NCBI GenBank assembly: GCA_028571685.1
Contig: CM053141.1
Coordinates: forward strand, 71,595,833-71,659,832
Direction: 5' to 3'
Source of the DNA: Heterohyrax brucei
Lineage: Eukaryota > Chordata > Mammalia > Hyracoidea > Procaviidae
Length of the DNA: 64,000 nt
Below, piece by piece: positions 1 to 10,075 of this stretch (its first letter is position 1; each line of letters opens with the position of its first letter). The notes beneath the pieces were generated by a model. That model had not been told where the DNA came from and searched no databases. It saw nothing but the letters and a program-made list of their open reading frames with translations. A program made the translations under genes and the position numbers.

Positions 1-269
1 ACAGATCTTTGAGAGAAGTGGAACCAAGATGAACTCCATTTTCACCTTGATTTCTGTTTGGGGACACATTAAAAATAAAACCACATGGAAGAGCAGCTCA
101 GAGAGTTGTTGTCTTGGTGGACAGAGGAAACAGATGTCAGAGTAGGCTATAGTACTGAAATGGAGGGAGCTGGAAAGAGAAGGGATTTCAGAAATCTGCA
201 GAGAAGTTTCTCTGAATCTGTGGCTGCTTACTAAGTTGCACATGTGTAGTGGAAACTGTGCCAGGCCTG

Positions 270-1262
270 GCAGAAAACTGCCACTAAAGGTTCTTAGTTT
301 AATAGATACTCTAAAGTAACAGTGTGGGGAGATGTTGGAATGCCTAACATCCATACTGATGACACCTCCCAGAGCATACCAGACATTCAGCTGAAATTAC
401 AGAAGAGTCATACTTAGGAGTGGGCTGTGCTACCACCAGAGTAAGCATACTCTAGTCCTGCCCTAACAAAGACTTGCATAGCCTTGAAAAGAGGAAGCTG
501 ATCCACTAATCAACTAACTGCCATACCTAACAAGAATCAACTATCTTTAAAAGGTATCAACTAAAATCAAGACTTTTAACAATGTAGCAAACAAAATATA
601 CAACAAACAAGAAAGCATTGTTAGACAAGGAAAAAAGCAGGGAAATATAAAGCATTATTAAGAAGAAAAGAGTCTATACAAACAGACCTAGATATGACAT
701 AGATATTTGAACTGTTAGACAAGGTCTTGAAAAGGGCCACTATAAATATATGATATATATAAAAAGGAAGAGCTCGGTGAGCCAAGTGGTAGGAAATATC
801 AGCAGAGAGATGGAAATAACAAAAATAACCAAGTAACAGAGCTTATTCTAAAAAATATATTAGCTAAAAGTAAATGTTCACTGGGTGAGGTTAATATTAT
901 ATCAGAGTTTGCAGGAAAACAAGGTATCAGAGGCTAATCTAAGCTAAAACAAAAAGAGGGAAAAAAGATATAGACCTAGATATTTGTGGGAAAATATCAA
1001 ACAATCTAAAAGTGTGTAGGTAGAGTTCCCAAAAAGGAAAAAGGAGCGATTGGAGTAGAAAAAGATAAAAATAAATATTTGAAGAAATAATCATCAAAAA
1101 AATTTCCAAAGTTGATGAAGAAAATAGACTAACAGATCTAAAAATATGATCAAACCCCAAGCAGGATAAGTATAAAGAAAGTAACAGTTTGACACATCAT
1201 ATTTAACTGCCATATGCTAATGATAAACAGACATTCATTATCTGGAGGAGAAAAAGTGCCTT
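270..1262 (+). mobile_element. Old L1-like (HAL1/L1M-type) ORF1-region fragment
   Basis: This A-rich stretch resembles the ORF1-side part of old mammalian L1/HAL1 elements read on the plus strand. It contains, in the expected order, a block like 'gagttcccaaaaaggaaaaagg', then 'aaatatttgaagaaataatc', then 'ccccaagcaggataagtata', then 'acacatcatatttaactgc'. No long reading frame survives, so it is a decayed relic. The left border is uncertain. The first 270 bases hold nothing I recognise. Assignment rests on remembered family wording, not a search. Confidence 0.5.
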
Positions 1263-1269
1263 ATATTAG

Positions 1270-1627
1270 CTGTGGGGAAAGATCCCTGTTTGCAGTCTTC
1301 CCTGGATCTAGGAGTTTCTCAGCACAGTGACCCCTGGACCAAATGATGTGCATTTCTCCTGGCTTTTCTTTCTTGGTGGGAGAAGGTCATCTCCTTTCTG
1401 CTTGATTTTTTTCTTTTGTGTCTCAGAAGAGTTTGACTCAAAGTCCAGTCTAATCCTGCATCATCAACATAATTGCCTTTAATTCTGCCTCATTAACATC
1501 ATATAGATTAGGATTTACATCACATAATATCAGATCACAAAATAGTAAACAACCACGTTATACTAGGAATTATGACCTAGCCAAGTTACGATATATTTTG
1601 GAGGGACACAATCCAATTTATAATAAA
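1270..1627 (-). mobile_element. MaLR-type solo LTR (partial)
   Basis: On the plus strand this reads as the reverse complement of a MaLR-like LTR. It has a middle with 'ctcattaacatcatatagat' and 'aggatttacatcacataata', and a terminus of 'ttttggagggacacaatcca'. The same terminal wording recurs in the window near 14.95, 20.3, 49.3 and 61.05 kb, which supports a repeat family. The 3' LTR end (left side here) is missing or too diverged. No internal region follows, so it is a truncated solo LTR. Confidence 0.6.
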
Positions 1628-2587
1628 CACCAGAGTGAAAACCAAGCAATGTCCATCATTAGGATAATGGATAAAAAAACTGGTCTATTTACTCAGTGTA
1701 ATATTACTTGGCAATATAAAGGGAAAAAAAGTACTGATATACACAGTAACATGGATGAGTCTCAAGAAAAAAATGCTAAGGGACAGAGTAGAGAAATGAA
1801 AGAGTACGTATTGTGTGACTTTGTTTTTATGAAGCTCTGATACAGTTGAAACTATTGTATGAAGATAAAATCAATGTTGTCATTGTCTTTGTCAGGAAGG
1901 GGTGGAAATTGGAAAGGGCATGAGGGAAAGTTTCAGTTAATGGAAATAGTCCGTATTGTGAAAGGGGTAGCAGGGATTTGGAGGATTACAGAGATGTACA
2001 CATTTATAGAATTGTATAAATCATCAAACTACAATTAATAAAAATAAATTCATGTGAGCAAATAGTAGAAAAAATATTAATGTCCACAAAAGAAGAGGCG
2101 GCTCCCTCTTCAGCAAGTACAGCAGAAGCAAAGGTCACTTCTTACATTTTAAGGGATGGAAAGAGAGGGAAGGGGGAAAGTCTTAGCAGTTCCAAACAGA
2201 AATTTCCTGGTTCAGCTTGAAATAAATGAAATCTACGAGATTTCCTGGCCTTGGTCACTCTAATTTGGAGGGTGTGGTGGCAGTGAGTTGAGGTGTTTGG
2301 GATCAGCTATGAGGTGACTCAGAGGTCATTTCCTTTGTGATTTATAGCTCATTTTTGAAAGTCTTACCCCAAACTAGTTTGGAAGTCGAATGGTAGGTTG
2401 GTTTAGCACTGAACACTGACCTTAAGTGCAGTTCATCTTCTCTATCGAAATTTAATGTGTTGTTTGTGTCAAATTCTTAACCCTCTAGACTTCAGAAAAA
2501 AGATGAGCTTTTTTTCTGTTTTAAGTAAGTGTACTATAAACATTTTATAAAGAGCCTACATTTTATGCACAGTCCTAAACCAAAAAC
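1628..2587. other. Stretch with no recognised gene or repeat
   Basis: Only short open frames without recognisable domains occur here. Base composition is ordinary AT-rich mammalian noncoding DNA. No repeat family could be named. Confidence 0.5.
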
Positions 2588-2755
2588 AAACAAAAAAACC
2601 AAACTTATTGCCGTCAAGTTGATTCAGGCTCACCCTGACCCTATAGGACAAAGTAGAACTTCCCAGGAGGTTATCGAAGAAGTGGCTGGTGGATTTCAGC
2701 TGCCAACCTTTTGGTTAGCAGCTGCAACTCTTAATCACTGAGACACAAGAGCTCC
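2588..2755 (-). mobile_element. AfroSINE copy (minus)
   Basis: Read on the minus strand this has the SINE order: a tRNA-like head near 2755 (complement of 'gctgcaactcttaatcactg'), the B-box neighbourhood (complement of 'ggtggatttcagctgccaac'), and the terminal segment (complement of 'ttgccgtcaagttgattcag') next to an A-rich block at 2580-2600. In this family RNA polymerase III is expected to transcribe from internal A and B boxes. This copy is diverged and probably silent. Confidence 0.75.
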
Positions 2756-3174
2756 GTAGGTAGCCCTAGTGTATGTAAAACTATTAGTGAGTTTGTTTTT
2801 ACATTGGACATGAATGAGTTGCCAAAGATGGATATGAATACAGTTCCTTGTGTGGTGACAGAGAGAATTAACTTTTTTTAAATATTATTTACAGTCTTCG
2901 GGCTATGACCCAGCTGAGTTGTTCTAGCTACCCAAAATGAGGTCATTTTTACCAGCATGTTTTATATAAGTATACAATTTGCTTATCTGGCCTTTGTGAA
3001 GTGGATTATCATGTCTAGCTGAGAGACATTATCTGGTATTTAGTCTTAGGCTATATTCATGGTCAGCTGAATGAACAACATATGTTCCACTGCTCTAATT
3101 TTACTCTGCAGTGGAGATTAGACTCTTGGGAGGGAAAACATCAATAGTATCTGTAAGTTCTAATTAGATATTTT

Positions 3175-3217
3175 GTCTGATCCGACTCGATGGCACTTGG
3201 CTGGCTGGCCTACATCA
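3175..3217 (+). repeat. Micro-insertion with AfroSINE/RTE-like end (copy 1)
   Basis: A 43-bp block contains GATCCGACTCGATGGCACTT followed by GGCTGGCTGGCC. It is flanked by TAGATATTTT (3165-3174) and TAGACATTTT (3218-3227), a 9/10 direct repeat that may be a target-site duplication. Only the terminal part seen at SINE/RTE 3' ends is present; no SINE head or body is visible. Seven related blocks occur elsewhere in the window. Confidence 0.5.
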
Positions 3218-3227
3218 TAGACATTTT

Positions 3228-3826
3228 TAAGCACACAGCCAAACTCCAGGGTCTCTTGCTTGGGAAAGGGAAAGTGCAAGGTTGTCTTGTGGAAGGAATG
3301 GCACACAAGTTACAACACCCAATGCACTGTTGTGGTGACTCTTGGTGTTCTTACAATTACACAATATGTGCTTTCCTGATGAGACTCAGAGCTACACAGG
3401 GACTCAGTCACTGCGTTTTTGCCATTTCTGTAACCTGTGCACACTTGTACTTCGTGAGTAATTGACACATAATTGTTGAATGACTGTATTACAATAGGCA
3501 ATAGAGCCCCAATACTACTTCCATCTCTAATCTCCTCTCCTCCACCCTCTCCTACTCACTAGTGCTAAAAGTATTCTCTCTATTCTGTTATTAAAAGATC
3601 TAAAAATGATAATGTTTCATCTGGATAGTTCTTTCCACTTATATTTTTAGTTATTTAAGTTCATGTTAATTATACTAGTAGATTGTCCATTTCTTATCCA
3701 GAAGAAATATTTCTAACTCACTTTTACATTTCTTATAGTGCTTATGCAGATTTGGCAGACAGTTAGGTCACTTAGTGAGTGAGCTAATTCTGAGGAGGCC
3801 TGTAAGACTACAAGTGATATGTACTG
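3228..3826. other. No recognised feature
   Basis: Short frames on both strands lack recognisable motifs and overlap each other antisense. I see no repeat I can name. Confidence 0.45.
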
Positions 3827-3827
3827 G

Positions 3828-4009
3828 GACAGAAGAGCCCTCATGGTGCAACGGGTAACATTGCTAACCGTATCCACCAGTGGTTCCTTGGAGTGACAGA
3901 CCTGGCATAGTGATCTGCTCCCATAAATATTGCAGCCTAGGAAAGCCTGTGGGGCAGTTATACTCTGTCTTACAGGGCTGCTACAGGCGGTACTCAGCTT
4001 GGTGACATA
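3828..4009 (+). mobile_element. AfroSINE copy, long subtype
   Basis: The head 'agccctcatggtgcaacggg' and body 'cctaggaaagcctgtggggc' follow AfroSINE order. Between them lies the extra segment of the longer subtype ('gacagacctggcatagtgat', 'cccataaatattgcagccta'). The 3' end is poorly preserved and runs directly into an RTE 3' end. Confidence 0.65.
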
Positions 4010-4178
4010 ACAGAATGAAGGGAAACTTTCAGTGAGATGGGATGGTGCAGTAGCCGCAACAATAGGTTCAGATACACCGAGGATCGTGGTGATGGCACAG
4101 GACGAAGGCAACTTTTTGTTCCATTATAACAGGTCACTGTGAGTCAGAGGTAACTTCTTGAGGACAACTAACAACAAC
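4010..4178 (+). mobile_element. RTE LINE 3' end fragment
   Basis: This matches the terminal part of the longer RTE copies in the window: a 'gcagtagccgcaacaatagg' block (compare 'cagtggctacaacaatggac' at 12961-12980), then a 'cactgtgagtcagaggtaac' end and an 'aactaacaacaacta' tail. Only the 3'-most ~170 bp is present, as expected from 5' truncation. Confidence 0.6.
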
Positions 4179-4184
4179 TAGTTA

Positions 4185-5814
4185 TTAACATTTAGTGAAT
4201 ATTTTCCTGTGAAAGCAAGTAATTTTTATCTCTATTTGAATCTAGTCAACCAAGTATTTAGTCAATGGTTACTGCTCTTTTTCCAAGTCATGTGACATGT
4301 GAAGGCTTTGGAGAATGCCTTAAGTAGAATACAGCCCTCGCTGAGCCCCAGGCCCATTGTTTAGAACCTCTGTGACTACATAGCTCTTCTAGTAAACAAA
4401 TGTGTTTACTCTCACAGGGGGCTAATAGGCAAAAGGTTATTAGAGAATCACATTGAGTTTGTGGCTCTTGTCCTATGGACACTGAGTCCTTGCCATCTAG
4501 CCTATGATGATGCAGGAAACAGTTCACTATTTTCTCCCAAACTGGGGTAGACTTGGCTGCAGAAGTCTGGAAGCTCTCGGTGACTCCTTAAATAACCTGA
4601 TGCAGCCTGGTAATACACATGGCTCAGTTTAAGGAACATTCACATGGGCCCATTCCTTCTTCCAGAGTCTTTTCTCAGCTAAACTTATCTTTATGAATAG
4701 GAGCAAGTTGTATATCTTTCACGGAGGTGGTGACACACAGGTTTTTAATATTTTTGTAGTGAGAATGGGAGTGTGGAAAAGAGCAAAACAGAACGAGGGC
4801 TAGAGATTAGCAGTATGTCCTTTAAGTAGAACCAGAAAAGAAAAAGGTAGCAAGTGGAGAAATGAGGAAGAACCAAAACCCTATTATACCCCAAAGGGGT
4901 AGAGAATTTTTAGAAGGAGAAGGCAAGCGGGGTAAGAGCCACCTAGAGAACAGGACCAAGAAAAGAATCAATGTAATTTGTCAAGAAGGAACTAATTTAA
5001 GTAATTTAAGTCAAGTGGTGAGACGGAGGCTGGTTGCAGAGATAATGAGGAAATAAATGGTGAAGAAATGGAAGCAGTGATTATAACCAATTCATTTTAG
5101 AAATTTGGCTATGTACTCTGGCAATCATTTGTCATGCCTGTTACCTTTGCTTTTCCACTCTGTTAGCTTAGCTTGAAATAAATATATATATATATACATA
5201 TGTATATATTTATTTATTTGACTCAGGGAGCAAAAATAACTTCCTGTCGTTGGAGAATTTGGATGAAGTTGGCAAGCTCACCTCTTTGGCCGTAATCACA
5301 TTCAGCTTCTTTCTCTATTTTAATAATACTGGATGATGATGGGTGGTTTCGTTTCGACATTAGAACCGCGTTCATGGTTTCCACATGCAATGAAATACAA
5401 TTTCAGTCCCTCAAAGGACAAATTTAAGGAAATTCCAAAATGACAGCAGGGAGAGGGCAGACAGGAAGAAATTCATGGAGGCTAGCTGCAAAAGTTAAGA
5501 GTTTGGGGATGAGATTGTGGAGGCAGAGGACAATGCATTTATTTTAGAGGCAGAAATTTAGAGTCTCAGTGCTTGGTGTTGGCCTTGGCCTAGGTGAACG
5601 GATATGTTTATTGATTTTGTCATAATGACAGTCAAGTGAAAAGATGGTTATGTAAGTGGTTTTGCTCCATCTGAGTTTCTGTGGCTGAGTGCTGCACTGA
5701 GTTAGCCTGGAAGGGGCACAGGGAAGATTTGCAGTAACCCCGTGTTATGTTCCTGAAGGAAGCTCTGTTTACCCTTTGACTTTTACACAGCTTGAATAGA
5801 TGAAGTAGGTGGAA
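4185..5814. other. Repeat-poor stretch without a recognised gene
   Basis: No supported exon, RNA gene or named repeat was seen. A TA-rich microsatellite at about 5178-5219 lies inside. Short frames here are not supported by any domain or by splice context. Confidence 0.45.
5178..5219. repeat. AT-rich microsatellite
   Basis: A (TA)n run passes into 'acatatgtatatatttattt'. It is low-complexity DNA likely to be length-polymorphic. Confidence 0.8.
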
Positions 5815-5945
5815 GGAAGATCACTGAGATAGAAAGCCTGGATTCTGGTGACTATTCTGTTTGGTATTTACCTTATGACCTTTACCAAACCACCCAGCAC
5901 CTCTGCATCTTAGTTTTATTGTCTATAAAACGGTTTTAATAATAT
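5815..5945 (+). mobile_element. MIR SINE fragment
   Basis: It preserves MIR order on the plus strand: 'gcctggattctggtgactat', 'cttatgacctttaccaaacc', 'ctgcatcttagttttattgt', then 'ctataaaacggttttaataa'. MIR is an ancient mammalian tRNA-derived SINE. The copy is interrupted or ended by an RTE 3' end. Confidence 0.6.
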
Positions 5946-6312
5946 ATGCCTTAATTGTGGTGTTGGTGAATAATATTGAGTTACTCTGGATTGCCAGAAG
6001 AACAAACAAATCAGTCTTAGAGAAAGTGTAACCAGAATACTCGTTAGAAGCAAGGATGGCAAGACTTCCCCTTGCTTACTTAGGACAGTGCTCAGGAATA
6101 AGAAAATGCTAGAAAAGGACATCATGTCTGGCAAAGCAGAAAGTCAACCAAATGAAGGAAACCCACTATGAGATTTGTTGACACAGTGGCTGTAACAACG
6201 GGCTCAAATGTACCACTGATTCTAAGAACGGGGCCATGTTTTGTTCTTTTATGTGTAAGGTTACAATGAGTCACATTCAACTCAGTGGCAAGTAACAACA
6301 CCAACAACATCT
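5946..6312 (+). mobile_element. RTE LINE 3' end (5'-truncated)
   Basis: It is colinear with the end of the RTE at 10-13 kb: 'ctggattgccagaagaacaa', 'caaatcagtcttagagaaag', 'aaaaggacatcatgtctggc', 'gacacagtggctgtaacaac', then 'aagtaacaacaccaacaaca' as the tail. It covers about the last 370 bp only and is not coding. Confidence 0.75.
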
Positions 6313-6661
6313 TCCAGGGCAGTTATCAGAGTGGTTGAAATAACATGTTAAAATGCATTTTAAAACCAAAGTATACTTTATAAATAAAATGCACTATTAG
6401 CCAGCAATGAAGAAAACATGTGGAACACAAGGACAAATCATAATGGAACACAGTGACAAAAATAAGCATCCCTTCTCTTTCCATGTATAGGACAGCTGTG
6501 AATCAGCCTCTTTTGTGGAACCCATAATCCAGCTGAACTGTATTTGCACTGAGTCAGGAGATGAAGCTTCAGAGTCTAAAGCTGTAAATTAATGCTTTGA
6601 AATTCTGGTAATTCTTAAGTTTGTACAAAATGGTTTTTATCGGACCTATCACGTATTTTCC

Positions 6662-6858
6662 AAAAACCTGCTCAAGTCAATTTTGACTTATAGAGACCCT
6701 GTAACACAGAGTAGAAAGGCCCAATAGCGTTTTCAATGTTGTGGTCTTTACAGAAGCCAACTTCCGCGTTCTCCTCCAGCTTTGTGGGTGGTGATTTCAA
6801 CTTACCAGTCTTTTGGCTAAGAGCTAAGTGCTTGACCACTGGGCCACCAGGGCTCCTA
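6662..6858 (-). mobile_element. AfroSINE copy, long subtype (minus)
   Basis: On the plus strand it reads 'cttatagagaccctgtaaca', then the long-subtype block 'gtggtctttacagaagccaa', then 'ggtggtgatttcaacttacc', and closes with the head complement 'gaccactgggccaccagggc'. The 3' terminus is diverged. Confidence 0.75.
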
Positions 6859-6859
6859 C

Positions 6860-7447
6860 AGCATATATGTAGCTCTCAGAAAACATTTAGATTATTGTCC
6901 TTCCCTTCTTCTCTCCCTTCAGCCTTACACGGATCTAATTAATGCTACTCAGAGATAAGTCCCAATTTATTGGACCAAAAGCATATACGATACTGGAGAA
7001 CCTCTTTGTAAGCAGAAAAACACTAAAATCTTCTTTTAGAAATCTCACCAAAACATGTGGTCAAATAAGCACATTACTAGAGCCCACTAAGGGCATTTGC
7101 AAGGATTTACACAAGTTTGAGTTTTTGAAGCTTAAATTTCAGTAGCTTCTGTATTAATTTGCCTCTGTTAGTGAGGCGATTCCCCGTGTGAATATCTTGT
7201 CCAGTAGAATGTTCAACAGTTCCTGTTTGGTCTAGTGTGTCTGTGTGTGCACATGTATGTGAATGGATATGTGCATATTTTCTATACACCCCCACACCTC
7301 CACACAGCCACACCCTTCCCTAAAAATACTATATGGTGTTTATATGATTTAACATTAAAAAAAATTAAAAGTATCTCTAAAGCCCAATTTATAAAATGTG
7401 TTGCTTTGGTTACAAAGAGTATTTTGCTATTTTTTTTTCTCTGTCAT
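6860..7447. other. No gene; GT/CA-rich patch
   Basis: About 7215-7320 holds alternating GT-like then CA-like sequence ('gtgtctgtgtgtgcacatgt', 'cacctccacacagccacacc'), which creates spurious overlapping frames on both strands. Nothing else was recognised. Confidence 0.5.
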
Positions 7448-7604
7448 TCAGAGCCCTGGTGGCACAGTGGTTAAGAGCTATTTCTGTTAATCAGTAGGTA
7501 GGCTGCTTCTTGGAAACCTATGAGGTAGGTCTACTGTGTCCTATAGGACCACTATCAGTTGCAGTCAAGTTGATAGCAACAGGATTTTTTTTTTTTTTTT
7601 TTTA
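7448..7604 (+). mobile_element. AfroSINE copy
   Basis: A clear head, 'gccctggtggcacagtggtt', carries an A-box-like TGGCACAGTGG. The body has 'tgcttcttggaaacctatga' and 'gtcctataggaccactatca'. A T-run follows 'tagcaacagga'. Length and order match the short subtype. Confidence 0.85.
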
Positions 7605-7696
7605 GTTTATTGTAATAGAGCAGAAAATAATTGAGATATCTAGCTTAGTCTGTGGACTCAGGCAGACCACAGAGAAACCACCCCTGACAAATGAGA

Positions 7697-7747
7697 GCCA
7701 GCCAGCCAAGTGCCGTCGAGTCGGATCTGACTTATAGCAACCCTAGG
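7697..7747 (-). repeat. Micro-insertion with AfroSINE/RTE-like end, perfect 12-bp TSD (copy 2)
   Basis: A 51-bp block starts GCCAGCCAGCCAAGTGCCGT and continues CGAGTCGGATCTGACTTATA. It is bounded by TGACAAATGAGA at 7685-7696 and again at 7748-7759, an exact 12-bp direct repeat. The block corresponds to only the terminal ~50 bp of a SINE/RTE-type element, in antisense. The flanking duplication is what retrotransposition (target-primed) or a staggered-break insertion leaves. Confidence 0.75.
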
Positions 7748-8009
7748 TGACAAATGAGAAGCTGAACTATTTTTTAAAGCTCTCCATAGTGGAAGATTCA
7801 TGTAGATTCATGAATTTGAATCTGCATGACAATGGTGGTGGAGTTTTTTTTAATTTATTTTTATTTTTTTAAATAGTTGAATGTTCCTCATCCTAGTTTG
7901 AAAACTCTTTCCAAAGAGTGGTACCATTCCTGTTATAAATTTTCACCCTTGACTAACCCACAATCCTCAGATATAACAATGTCATATGAGATGCTACTAT
8001 GAATGCTCT

Positions 8010-8175
8010 TGTTTGCCCTAGTGGCACAATGGTTAAAAGTGTACCACAGGAGAAAAGACCTGGTGATCTATTTCCATACAGATTACAGCCTAGGAAACCC
8101 TACGGGCATTCCTGCTATGTCATGTATAGTTGCTATGAGTTAAGAAACAAACTTGTTGGTAACTAACAATGGCAA
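8010..8175 (+). mobile_element. AfroSINE copy, long subtype
   Basis: The head 'tgccctagtggcacaatggt' is followed by the long-subtype middle 'acctggtgatctatttccat' and 'gattacagcctaggaaaccc', then an end ending 'gttgctatgagttaagaaac'. The tail 'aactaacaatggcaacatca' resembles an RTE-type tail rather than poly(A). Confidence 0.75.
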
Positions 8176-8711
8176 CATCATTTGCTAATTACACTGACTG
8201 TTAGGAAAAATCACTCCTTCACATCTCTCTTATCCATTTTCCTAGTTTTTAGTTTGTTTGGCTTTTAGTAAAACTGCCAGTGCATCTCAGCCTGTGTCAG
8301 GCTATTTATTGCTGATTTCTAGTTAGTGGAATAACTATATGTCATCTATGATGCATAACCCTCATGATAAATGTCCACAATACTGGACACTTATGATAAT
8401 ACACTTTGCAGTGGATATGGTTTGGCTTTAGAATATTCCACCTTTATACAAAACAAGCAAATGAAAAAGACCAAAATACAGAAAATTGGGAAAATGAAGA
8501 AATGCAGAAAGAAAACAGAACTTACCAATATTCCATAACCCAGATATGACAACTAAGAATGTTTTGATGTGTTTCCTTTTATTTTTCTACTTAGGAGCAA
8601 ACACAGATATTTCCTCAGATAAAGTGTTTTGTCCTATCCTTTCTCCTGCTTACAAATGTACAATAAATATTTTCCTGTATCATTAAAAATTTATTCAGAA
8701 ACATTCATTTG

Positions 8712-8878
8712 AAATCTTGGTGGTTGCAGTGGTTAACTGCTGAGGATGCTAACCAAAAGGTTGGTGGTTGGAATCCACCAGATGCTCCTTGGAAACTCTA
8801 TGAGGGCAGTTCTACTCTGTTCTGTAAGGTCTCTGTGAGTCAGAATCAATTTGGTGGCAAAGGGAGGGTTAAGGGTAT
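8712..8878 (+). mobile_element. AfroSINE copy
   Basis: The head 'cagtggttaactgctgagga' is followed by a good B box, GGTTGGAATCC (8766-8776), then 'ctccttggaaactctatgag', 'ctgttctgtaaggtctctgt' and an end 'gagtcagaatcaatttggtg'. It is a full-length short-subtype copy. Confidence 0.85.
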
Positions 8879-9185
8879 TTTATCTTACAGATGCACTGTT
8901 TATTGCTACTGTAGTTCTTTATTTCTGTAGTGTTAGTAGACACAATCATTATATGTGTTTTAAAAATTAATTTAAATAGCACATGAGTATATTCTCATTT
9001 AAAATAAATAGTTAAAGTCCTCCCATAAATCCCATCCTTAGAGGTAATTACTGTTAGCAGTTTTGCATATGTCCTTCCAGATCTTTACTATGAATTTATA
9101 TTTACATGTAAACATTTGGAAAACACAATTTTTTCCCCTGTAGTTTGCAGTTATTTATAATTTATTTGATGAATCCTTCATAGTT

Positions 9186-9348
9186 GATGGAAACCCTGGT
9201 GGTATAGGGGTTTAAGAGCTGAAGCTGCTAACCAACAGGATGGTAGTTTGAATTCACCAAGTGTTACTTGAAAACCATAAGGGGCAGCTCACTGTCACCT
9301 GTGGGGTCGCTACAAGTCGGAACTGGCTGGCTAGCAGCGGGTTTATTG
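9186..9348 (+). mobile_element. AfroSINE copy
   Basis: Head 'gaaaccctggtggtataggg', body 'taaccaacaggatggtagtt' and 'gtgttacttgaaaaccataa', end 'gggtcgctacaagtcggaac'. The terminal part reads 'tggctggctagcagcgggtt', where the usual GACTCGACGG has been lost. Confidence 0.8.
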
Positions 9349-9465
9349 TTGATAATACAAGTTGCTTTTAGTTTTTATAAATAATGAAAAATGTCTTTGC
9401 ACATAAATGGTGCATTTAATGCATTTCTGATTATATTTGGGGATACACACAGAATTTTCAGTATA

Positions 9466-10015
9466 CTAGGACTGCTGATGAAGTTTACAAACTCACCCTA
9501 GGAAAAGTGTTATATACCTCACTGCTGAATACCACCATGGTCACCTTTGAAGTCCTCTCCTTGGGAAGCTATGCACCAACACCAGCACCTAGTCCACTCT
9601 TCAAAACAATTTTGGAACTCTTTTTCTGGAAAGGACATCAGAGCCATTGTTGCATTACCTTTGATGTCCTAAATGTCATCAAAATGTCTTCCTTTCAATA
9701 TTTCTTTTATCTTTAGATAAAGCAAAAAGTCATTGGGGGCCAGACCAGGTGAGTAGTGAGGGTGTTCCAATACAGTTATTTGTTTACTGGCTAAAAACTC
9801 CCTCACAGACAATTATGCAATTAAGTTCACGAACTTGCCACTTTCTTACTGTGTGCAATGGCTATTCCAAAATTGCTTTGATGGATGGACTAGGTGCTGA
9901 CATCAGTGCATAGCTTCCCAAGGGGAGTACTTCAAAGGTGACCATAGTGATATTCAGCAATGAGGTATGCAATACTTAGAACAATTGAGTTCACAGACTT
10001 AATTGCCAGAACTCA
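9466..10015 (-). mobile_element. Fold-back mariner relic, copy 1
   Basis: A 550-bp element flanked by TA on both sides (9464-9465 and 10016-10017). Long inverted arms pair the region 9505-9625 ('acctcactgctgaataccac', 'cttgggaagctatgcaccaa', 'agcacctagtccactcttca') with 9865-9970 ('gatggactaggtgctgacat', 'gcatagcttcccaaggggag'). On the minus strand the centre translates as a mariner transposase fragment (YSPGLAPNDFLLYLK, then KEILKGRHF). The 9.5-kb arm encodes the C-terminal ASQGEDFKGDH block. It has no full reading frame and so is non-autonomous. A second copy with the same rearrangement lies at 19.7 kb. Confidence 0.75.
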
Positions 10016-10075
10016 TATGGCTTTGAGGAGCCTAACTTTAAGAAGAAATAAATATTAATATTCACTTAACCCCCT

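Noticed and set aside
3713..4111. 132-residue minus-strand frame
   Set aside because: It spans an antisense AfroSINE and RTE tail, so the reading frame is repeat-derived.
5178..5219. Possible TATA-type promoter or origin
   Set aside because: A simple (TA)n microsatellite with no transcription-unit context.
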